Shown: positions 6,723 through 11,658 of the stretch, piece after piece
Position numbering within the stretch: the stretch's first letter is position 1
Layout: every line of letters starts with the position of its first letter
Program-made: the position numbers and the translations under genes
Notes under the pieces: model-generated
Databases searched by the model: none
What the model was told of the DNA's origin: nothing
The model's input: only the letters and a program-made list of their open reading frames with translations
From: Merdicola sp905200315
GTDB taxonomy: Bacteria > Bacillota > Clostridia > TANB77 > CAG-508
NCBI GenBank assembly: GCA_902461935.1
Contig: CABPZP010000022.1
Location: 1-11,658, forward strand
Length of the DNA: 11,658 nucleotides
Reading direction: 5' to 3'

Positions 6723-7949
6723 TTATTTTAACAATATACAAAAATTTATAATATTTAACACTAGTGAAATAAATAAAACTACTAAAATTATTTTATTTAT
6801 TTTTTCATTTTTTTCTAATTCAGACTCTTTATACATTAAGTCGTATTTATTTTTTACTTCTTTATATTCTGTTTCTAATTCTAATACTTTCTTCCAATTT
6901 TTTGCAAAGTTATTTCCTTCATTTTGACTTGTTATTTCTTGAATCCAAATATTTTTACTAAAGTTTATAAATTTTTTTCTTGTTTCTTGTGTTTTATTTT
7001 TTTTGTATTCTACAGCTATTTTTTTCAAATATATATTTTTATACAATTCTATTATATATGTATAAAAATATTGATTTTCAAATTCATATGGAAGTTTTGT
7101 ATAGTTATATATTTCTGTTCCAGAAGTTAAAAGTGTGGTTGAAGTTTTTGTTAATCCAATTTTTGCATATTTAAATCTTGCAATATCGTATGTTTTTATT
7201 TTCTCGCCTCTAACATTGTAATTACTTGGCAAAACATTTGCAAATTTCTCAAATTCATTTTTTATTCCTTCAAAATTTTTGTTGTCATTCCAACTTTCCT
7301 GGTCAATACATATATACGCATATGTATATAGTTTTTCTGTATCAATATCTAACTTTTCTGTTAATTCTGTTTTTATAATTAAACTGTTTATTAATTTTCT
7401 AACATCTTGCATATTTTCAAAATTATTTGTTTGAATTTTTATTTTTTCATCCTCTTGAATAGTTTCATTTGAGTAATTTACATTTTTAAACTTATAATTA
7501 AAGTCTAATGCATCATCAAATAATTCACTATTTTCAATATGTGTTTTTATTACTTCAAAACATATTCCTGTATTAAAGCATATTAATTGAATTGAATCTA
7601 TTTTAAAGAATATTCCATTTTCTTCTCCAACTTTTCCGGGAATATTTTCATCTATTTCATATTCAAAAATCACACATGGATATTTATTTAAAACTGTTGA
7701 TTTTACTTCAATATCTAATTTTTCAAATTCTGAAATTTTTTCTCTTGTAAACGAAAAATTATTAAACATAAGCTTTCTTATATTGGGTAAAAAATATTTA
7801 TATAATTCTTTATCTTTTTCTTTTTCAAAAAATCTTGGCTTGCATTTATCATTTTTTAATAATTTTAGTAAATATTTTTTGTAGTCTTTTTCTTCAACAA
7901 TATACGGATAAACAAAATTTGTATATTGGAATTTCATCTTAAGTTCCAT
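6723..7949 (-). CDS. Unrecognised 408-residue protein with a C-terminal membrane anchor
   Basis: I do not recognise a family. The protein begins MELKMKFQYTNFVYPYIVEE, with no signal peptide. About 340 residues are soluble and mixed alpha/beta, rich in Lys, Glu and Asn. A likely coiled coil follows at about 345-385 (LELETEYKEVKNKYDLMYKE), then a single hydrophobic helix at the very end (about 386-406). This makes it a tail-anchored protein facing the cytoplasm. The layout of a large N-terminal domain, long helix and C-terminal membrane segment recalls CorA-like transporters, but only one helix is present and no GMN motif is seen, so that is a weak guess. AGAGGT seven bases before the first ATG supports the start. 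It follows the WG-repeat gene by 25 bases and precedes acpS by 11, so it is very likely cotranscribed with both. Confidence 0.85.
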   Translation of the reverse strand: MELKMKFQYTNFVYPYIVEEKDYKKYLLKLLKNDKCKPRFFEKEKDKELYKYFLPNIRKLMFNNFSFTREKISEFEKLDIEVKSTVLNKYPCVIFEYEIDENIPGKVGEENGIFFKIDSIQLICFNTGICFEVIKTHIENSELFDDALDFNYKFKNVNYSNETIQEDEKIKIQTNNFENMQDVRKLINSLIIKTELTEKLDIDTEKLYTYAYICIDQESWNDNKNFEGIKNEFEKFANVLPSNYNVRGEKIKTYDIARFKYAKIGLTKTSTTLLTSGTEIYNYTKLPYEFENQYFYTYIIELYKNIYLKKIAVEYKKNKTQETRKKFINFSKNIWIQEITSQNEGNNFAKNWKKVLELETEYKEVKNKYDLMYKESELEKNEKINKIILVVLFISLVLNIINFCILLK

Positions 7950-7974
7950 TTTTATTACCTCTTTTATAATATTT

Positions 7975-9483
7975 CTATTTAGTATAACAATTTAAATTTG
8001 AATCTTTCATTAAATGCCATTTTCCTATAAAATCTATTGTACTATTTTCAGATAAATCATTTTCAACTGTTGCAACTACTTTACCGTTTTTATCTATACT
8101 ACCCCATTTTCCATCTTTGCTTACTGCTGAGAATCCTAAATTATTTTGCTCTGTTGCATCATCATATATATAATCTACAACAACATTTCCAGATATATCT
8201 ACAAATCCGTATTTTCCATCTTTTTTATCTAAGAATAACGTATTGTTTGAATTTATATCTTTATATAATTTTTCTTCAAATTTAAAATTGTAATATTTAT
8301 ATTCATTTCCAATTCTAATTTTAAAGTAACCTTTTTCTATATTTATTTCTGATATAATTCCTGTTAATTTCTTTTCAAGTTTATTATTTAAAATATCTGA
8401 ATTAATACCATCTTCAGATACTTCTATTAAATCTGCATTTTTTATATAATTAATTGTATTATATTTATTTTCTAATATATTTTTGTTATTTATATCTATT
8501 ATTCCGTATTTATTATTTTGTTTAACAATATAACTTTCATTATTAATAAATTTTAATTCATCATAATTGCAAGGAATTATTTGTTCTCCATTTGTATTTA
8601 TTACCCCATATTTTTTGTTTTCAACCACAATTATTTGTGAATTTTTTATATCTGTTGTATTTTCATATTCTTTTTTTGTAATTATATTTCCTGCTTTATC
8701 AACAACATTATATCCGTTTGTTCCTTTAACAATATACATTCCATTTTCATATACTGGTTTTATTTCTGTATATTTACTTTCTAAAATAGAATTATTTGCA
8801 CAATCTACTGTTCCGTATAAATTATTATCATTTTCAACTATATATCCATTTTTATAATCATCTGATAATTTTTTTATATCTTTGTATTTAGCGTCTACAA
8901 CTTTTTTTCCATTATTATCAACTATTCCAACTTTTCCATCTTTTATAATTTTTATGCTATTTTCATTTCCTATTAAAGCACTAATTTCATCATATTCGCA
9001 TGGCAATATTTCTTTTCCATCTAAATTAATTAAACCATACTTATTATCTTTTTGAACTTTTAATACATTAGAATTATATTTTATATTATTATTTGTATCA
9101 TAATTTTCAATTGCTTCTATATTTTCATATTGCGAATATATTTCCTCATTTTTTGAATTTAAAGCTTTTGTTTTATATTTTCCATTCGTATAATCTACAT
9201 TATAAACACATAAGAAAACATCTTTATTTTTATTAGGAATTGTTATTAATTCTTGATAAGAAGGTTCAATTATATTTTCACCTTTTGAATTTATAACTCC
9301 GTATTTATTATCTTCAAATGATGCATAATAACTTTCATTTGAAATTTTTTCTTTTTTATCTGTAGATAATAATTTTTTTATTCCAATTACAAACATAATA
9401 ATTACTATTATTGTAATTATTACTGCAAAAACTTTTTTTAAATTTAATTTTTTTTCACCGCTATATCTTCTTCCTCGACTCAT
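7975..9483 (-). CDS. Membrane-anchored WG-repeat protein
   Basis: A 502-residue protein with a basic N terminus, one membrane helix at about 18-35, and then roughly eleven degenerate repeats of about 35-45 residues to near the C terminus. The repeats follow the WG (KWG) pattern, x-KYGVIN-xxGExIIxxxYxEI. Examples are NKYGVINSKGENIIEPSYQE, NKYGLINLDGKEILPCEYDE and KYGFVDISGNVVVDYIYDD. Most use YG, and one near the end has the classical WG (DGKWGSIDKNGKVV). Two repeats around residues 345-400 are badly worn. WG repeats are thought to form beta-propeller-like or solenoid folds and occur mostly in surface proteins of unknown role. The start ATG at 9483 has GGAGG about 10 bases upstream, a slightly long spacing. 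It is probably the first gene of the operon that continues to tatD. Confidence 0.92.
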   Translation of the reverse strand: MSRGRRYSGEKKLNLKKVFAVIITIIVIIMFVIGIKKLLSTDKKEKISNESYYASFEDNKYGVINSKGENIIEPSYQELITIPNKNKDVFLCVYNVDYTNGKYKTKALNSKNEEIYSQYENIEAIENYDTNNNIKYNSNVLKVQKDNKYGLINLDGKEILPCEYDEISALIGNENSIKIIKDGKVGIVDNNGKKVVDAKYKDIKKLSDDYKNGYIVENDNNLYGTVDCANNSILESKYTEIKPVYENGMYIVKGTNGYNVVDKAGNIITKKEYENTTDIKNSQIIVVENKKYGVINTNGEQIIPCNYDELKFINNESYIVKQNNKYGIIDINNKNILENKYNTINYIKNADLIEVSEDGINSDILNNKLEKKLTGIISEINIEKGYFKIRIGNEYKYYNFKFEEKLYKDINSNNTLFLDKKDGKYGFVDISGNVVVDYIYDDATEQNNLGFSAVSKDGKWGSIDKNGKVVATVENDLSENSTIDFIGKWHLMKDSNLNCYTK

Positions 9484-9527
9484 TGTTTAACATCCTCCGT
9501 AAGGTTTTATTATTTTGGTTATAATAT

Positions 9528-9552
9528 ATCACACTTTATGTTATTTTTACAA
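9528..9552 (-). promoter_or_regulatory. Weak candidate promoter for the WG-repeat operon
   Basis: On the complement, TTGTAA (9547-9552) is followed about 18 bases later by TATATT, roughly 45 bases before the WG-gene ATG. The boxes are poor matches in AT-rich DNA. It is proposed mainly because the terminator at 9646-9667 should block read-through from the right. Confidence 0.25.
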
Positions 9553-9577
9553 TACGTTTTTGATAAATTATGTAAAA

Positions 9578-9616
9578 AAGCCACGCGGTTCGTCCTAAGG
9601 ACGCCGCCCCCTACAT
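9578..9616. repeat. REP-like palindrome ending in CCCTACA, copy near the DGR
   Basis: GCGG, a TT bulge, then the perfect pair CGTCC-TAA-GGACG and CCGC, followed by CCCCCTACATT. The start GCCACGCGG is shared with 3052-3060 and the end CCCCTACA with all other copies. It lies between the WG-repeat operon and the terminator of the DGR transcript. Confidence 0.65.
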
Positions 9617-9645
9617 TAAAAACAGAAATTTCCTATAATATAAAA

Positions 9646-9667
9646 ATAGCACTAATTAAAGTGCTAT
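9646..9667 (-). terminator. Rho-independent terminator of the DGR (template RNA) transcript
   Basis: ATAGCACT (9646-9653) and AGTGCTAT (9660-9667) form a perfect 8-bp stem with the loop AATTAA. On the minus strand it is followed by TTTTTATATT. It closes the unit formed by the target protein, the accessory genes and the template repeat, in the place where a reverse transcriptase gene is normally found. Confidence 0.8.
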
Positions 9668-9841
9668 CAAAAACAGTACTAAATAAAATTCCTTTTCGCA
9701 TAAAAATTTATCTACTAACAAACTTTATTATCTATTTTTATTTTATAATTTAAACCATTTTCAGTTTAAACTAAAGGATATGGTTTGTTTCCATCTAAAC
9801 CTTCTCTTGTACTACCTTGGTCAGTACAACCACAGTTTTTT
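9668..9841 (-). ncRNA. Structured tail of the template-repeat RNA
   Basis: This 174-base stretch between the template repeat and the terminator has no gene. Thirteen bases beyond the template repeat is a hairpin, TTGTACT (9807-9813) and AGTACAA (9823-9829), whose inner AC/GT can also pair. Further on, GGTTT/AAACC (about 9780-9799) and the palindrome AGTTTAAACT near 9765-9774 could fold. In the Bordetella phage DGR, RNA flanking the template repeat is needed for priming and Avd/RT binding. This tail may play that part, which is inference. Confidence 0.4.
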
Positions 9842-9960
9842 AGAAGCTACAGGACGCACGCCCAAGTTGCTATTGTTATAGTTGTTATTGTTCACATTGC
9901 CGTTGTAGTTCACATTAAGCACATTGTTGCTGTTGTTAGCAGAAGGGGAAGCAAGCCAGT
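9842..9960 (-). repeat. DGR template repeat (TR)
   Basis: Read on the minus strand, 119 bases match the variable repeat at 10885-11015. Both begin ACTGGCTTGCTTCCCC and end in GTGCGTCCTGTAG. In between, the template is almost all Asn/Ser/Tyr codons (AAC, AAT, AGC, TAT), the usual sign of a template whose adenines are to be randomised. In my alignment the central 24 template codons contain 34 adenines. Sixteen are replaced in the variable copy (12 A to G, 3 A to T, 1 A to C), and no template C, G or T is changed there. The variable copy has two extra in-frame segments of 3 and 9 bases. The template starts 17 bases after the avd-like stop codon. The few non-adenine differences (TTG/ATG, GGC/GGT, GCT/GTT) lie at the 3' end, where initiation sites normally differ. 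It is not translated. Confidence 0.88.
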
Positions 9961-9977
9961 TTCAACCATACCCTATA

Positions 9978-10319
9978 TTATAATTTCTTTAGCCAACCAG
10001 AAATATATTTTATTACATCATCTAGTCTTTGGCCAAGTTTATAATATTTTTTCTCTGTAATTAATTTTTTATCATAACTTAAGTTTAATAAAAAATCTAT
10101 TACCTTTATTTTGCTAATTATTTTATTTAGCAAATTTCTTTTTAGTTCTATATCTGTTGTTACATTGGCTTCGTATGCGATTTCTAAAATATCGTAAGTA
10201 CAGGTTCTAATTCTATTTTTTATTTCTAGTTCTTTTTTGGGGTAATTTTCCAATTCTTTATCTACTGCTAAAATTAATTCTCGTATAAATTGAATAACTC
10301 TAAATTTCTCCTCTTTCAT
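9978..10319 (-). CDS. avd: Avd-like DGR accessory protein
   Basis: A 113-residue, almost wholly helical basic protein (about four amphipathic helices, for example FRVIQFIRELILAVDKELEN and LNKIISKIKVIDFLLNLSYD). Length, composition and position directly before the template repeat fit Avd, the accessory variability determinant. Avd forms a pentameric four-helix-bundle barrel, binds the DGR reverse transcriptase and template RNA, and is needed for mutagenic cDNA synthesis. The start chosen is the ATG at 10319, with GGAAG nine bases upstream; a GTG at 10340 is possible but has no ribosome site. The start overlaps the end of the MutS-like gene by 20 bases, so the two are translationally coupled. 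A distantly related four-helix S23-type protein is the main alternative, but the context favours Avd. Confidence 0.85.
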   Translation of the reverse strand: MKEEKFRVIQFIRELILAVDKELENYPKKELEIKNRIRTCTYDILEIAYEANVTTDIELKRNLLNKIISKIKVIDFLLNLSYDKKLITEKKYYKLGQRLDDVIKYISGWLKKL

Positions 10320-10743
10320 ACATAATTTCTTCCATTTCACTTAACATTTTTGTTATATTTTTTGTTTCTATATTATCCATAAGATATTCATTTATTATAT
10401 CTATTCTTTTTTTGCAATTTACATATTTATTTGCTTTCTCATAAAATTCTGCATATCTATTTAAATTTTTATAATCTTCTTTTTCGTCAACATCGTAATT
10501 GTTTCTTCTATCTATTATTAAATAATTTATTTTATTATTCTCTAATTTGGCACATACCTTAGAAACTGCTGAAACAGGAAAACCACATTCTTTATAATTT
10601 TTTTCCAAATCTTTTATTTTATAACCAAACATATAAGATAAAATATAAGCATCTCTACCATAAGCATGATAAAATGTTCCAATTTTAAACAAACATATAT
10701 CTTTGGTATGAATTTCTTTTATTGTTTCTATCATTTTATTCAT
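10300..10743 (-). CDS. MutS-like (MSL) DGR accessory protein
   Basis: A 147-residue protein whose first two thirds resemble domain I of MutS, the mismatch-recognition domain, without any of the later MutS domains or ATPase. LFKIGTFYHAYGRDAYILSY lines up with the MutS segment FRMGDFYELF..DA. ECGFPVSAVSKVCAKLENNK, followed by INYLIIDR, lines up with the later AGVP...L...G..VAI.EQ part. The mismatch-reading Phe-x-Glu is here F24-Y25-H26, so the phenylalanine is kept but glutamate is replaced by histidine. Stand-alone MutS-like proteins are described as accessory genes of some DGRs, alongside Avd and HRDC proteins. Their role is unproven; binding of TR/VR heteroduplex is an obvious guess. AAGGAAG eight bases before the ATG supports the start. 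The gene overlaps avd. Confidence 0.83.
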   Translation of the reverse strand: MNKMIETIKEIHTKDICLFKIGTFYHAYGRDAYILSYMFGYKIKDLEKNYKECGFPVSAVSKVCAKLENNKINYLIIDRRNNYDVDEKEDYKNLNRYAEFYEKANKYVNCKKRIDIINEYLMDNIETKNITKMLSEMEEIMYERGEI

Positions 10744-10771
10744 TTATTTTTCTTCCTTTGTTTAAATTTTT

Positions 10772-10802
10772 GAGCCGGCGGATCACCGACCCCGCCAGGC
10801 TC
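10772..10802. other. GC-rich hairpin between target gene and accessory genes
   Basis: GAGCCGGCGG (10772-10781) pairs with CCGCC-A-GGCTC (10792-10802), a 10-bp stem with one bulged A and a 10-base loop. In the transcript direction it is followed by AAAAATTTAAAC, not a T run, so it is not a standard terminator. It lies about 82 bases downstream of the variable repeat. Several DGRs need a hairpin or cruciform just past the variable repeat for efficient target recognition, which this could be. It could equally be an mRNA-processing or REP-like element. Confidence 0.6.
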
Positions 10803-10842
10803 ACTTTATCGTTCTATTTAGTTGTTATTTTTTATTTCTACA

Positions 10843-11658
10843 CTATTCAACTTCTTCTGCATTTACTGTGATTCCAGAGTTTAGAGAAACTACAGGACGC
10901 ACACCCATGTTGCTACCGTAAGTGTTGTCATAGCGGCCATTGCTCACATAGCCGTTGCAGTACACATAAAGCACATTAGCGTCGCCGTTGCCAGCAGAAG
11001 GGGAAGCAAGCCAGTAGCCATTTGCTCCATTGTAGGTTGATGTATATGGATAATATAGTTTGTTTTTATATCCTTCTTTTCCTCTATTACTGAAATTATA
11101 TGAAGTTGGATTTGAACTTGTTCCTACATAATATCCTGAATAACTATTGTTTGTACTTGCCTTTCTATATATTTTATCACTACTATTGGGATATCTTGTA
11201 TTCCAACTGTCCATCCACATTTCTACTGTTGGACTTCCTATTGCCTTTTCTGCTTTATTTCCACTATCTTTATAACTGCTCCAATTATTGCTATTTAATA
11301 ATGTTGATACACATTTTGAGTTATTTATTCCACTTTGTAATTCATATTCTGTTGCTTTAAATCTTGTTAATGTTGTAGAATCTACTGTTTGGAATGCTGG
11401 CACTGAACCAGATGCCCAATATGCTCTATAACCTGAAGTTGTCATTCCTGTTGCTGAATTTATTCTATTTGTTTCTGCTGTGTTTATATAATCTCCTGTT
11501 ATTAAAAATATATGTGTTCCATCTGAATAGAATATTCTCCAGTCGTTTTGTCCATTTTGTGATGTGTAGTCTGTTACTTTTAGTCCATAATATTTTGCTG
11601 GTTCATTTGCTACCATTTGTGCTGTTACATTTGAATATGTTTTTAATATTTTTACATT
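10843..11658 (-). CDS. DGR target protein with variable C-terminal domain (5' end beyond the right edge)
   Basis: The frame stays open to the window edge, so 271 C-terminal residues are seen and the true start is missing; an internal ATG at 11616 has no ribosome site. The visible part begins NVKILKTYSNVTAQMVANEP and continues with a globular Ser/Asn/Tyr-rich domain. It ends in YWLASPSAGNGDANVLYVYC, then a short run to GVRPVVSLNSGITVNAEEVE. The aromatic-rich WMDSWN and YWLASPS segments with a terminal GVRPVVSL are typical of the C-type-lectin or formylglycine-enzyme-like folds used as DGR targets. Residues about 215-258 are encoded by the variable repeat. Many clostridial proteins of this kind start with a prepilin-like membrane segment and sit at the surface, but that part is not in view. 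It is probably a diversified ligand-binding protein, first in the operon. Confidence 0.88.
   Translation of the reverse strand, partial: NVKILKTYSNVTAQMVANEPAKYYGLKVTDYTSQNGQNDWRIFYSDGTHIFLITGDYINTAETNRINSATGMTTSGYRAYWASGSVPAFQTVDSTTLTRFKATEYELQSGINNSKCVSTLLNSNNWSSYKDSGNKAEKAIGSPTVEMWMDSWNTRYPNSSDKIYRKASTNNSYSGYYVGTSSNPTSYNFSNRGKEGYKNKLYYPYTSTYNGANGYWLASPSAGNGDANVLYVYCNGYVSNGRYDNTYGSNMGVRPVVSLNSGITVNAEEVE
10885..11015 (-). other. DGR variable repeat (VR)
   Basis: The 131 bases match the template repeat at both ends and lie inside the target gene, 39 bases before its stop codon. Substituted positions fall mostly on first and second codon bases of template AAC/AAT codons. They give Gly, Asp, Tyr, Ser, Arg and Cys in place of Asn without creating stops. 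The conserved 3' part, GTGCGTCCTGTAG, is the likely initiation-of-mutagenic-homing site. Local GC content is higher than in the rest of the gene. Confidence 0.88.

Noticed and set aside
6712..6741. A longer acpS with an upstream start
   Set aside because: It would overlap the preceding gene and lacks a ribosome site. The inner ATG has AGGGAG and places D8 and E58 at their family positions.
9484..9841. A reverse transcriptase or its remnant after the template repeat
   Set aside because: No frame of useful length and no YxDD-like motif was found on either strand. Only hairpins, a terminator and a repeat are visible.
9838..9965. A decayed paralogue of the target protein's C terminus
   Set aside because: The similarity stops sharply at the ends of the repeat. 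The substitutions sit only on template adenines, and the copy lies just behind an Avd-like gene, so a template repeat explains it better than a pseudogene.
9785..10060. A plus-strand reading frame of 91 codons with a Val/Ile-rich protein
   Set aside because: It is the reverse complement of the template repeat, whose Asn codons read as Val/Ile codons on the other strand.

Overview
The window looks like a chromosomal segment of a low-GC Bacillota, most likely an uncultured gut-type member of the Clostridia. The evidence is the very AT-rich DNA, strong AGGAGG ribosome binding sites, a Firmicutes-type RpoB with an intact rifampicin pocket, a tatD to yabE-like gene order as in Bacillus, and a G5/3D cell-wall protein. 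Almost every gene is on the minus strand. The one convincing plus-strand gene is a small membrane-anchored protein at 2496-3044.

Layout from left to right. (1) 1-1666 is the N-terminal half of rpoB. It has its own sigma-A-type promoter about 350 bases upstream and a hairpin in the leader, and no rplJ-rplL precedes it. (2) About 2100-3300 is a repeat-rich region around the 182-residue plus-strand protein. (3) 3291-4046 is an exodeoxyribonuclease III family AP endonuclease (xth/exoA). (4) 4047-4375 is noncoding with more short GC-rich palindromes ending in CCCTACA. (5) 4376-9483 is a minus-strand run: a WG-repeat membrane protein, an unrecognised 408-residue tail-anchored protein, acpS, tatD, and a YabE-like G5/3D protein. 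The first four are spaced like an operon. The 3D gene has its own consensus promoter and terminator.

(6) The right-hand end, about 9646-11658, is the most interesting part. It reads on the minus strand as a diversity-generating retroelement (DGR). A large target protein, cut by the window edge, carries a variable repeat (VR, 10885-11015) near its C terminus. It is followed by a GC-rich hairpin, a MutS-like (MSL) accessory gene, an Avd-like four-helix accessory gene, and an Asn-codon-rich template repeat (TR, 9842-9960). Template and variable repeats share both ends. In my hand alignment they differ, before the shared 3' end, at 16 positions that are all adenine in the template, plus two in-frame gaps. 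That is the hallmark of adenine-specific mutagenic homing.

The reverse transcriptase that would normally follow the template repeat is not there. The template transcript instead runs about 170 bases into a structured tail and a rho-independent terminator, and the WG-repeat gene follows. Either the reverse transcriptase lies beyond the right edge or elsewhere in the genome and acts in trans, or this is a cassette that has lost its enzyme.
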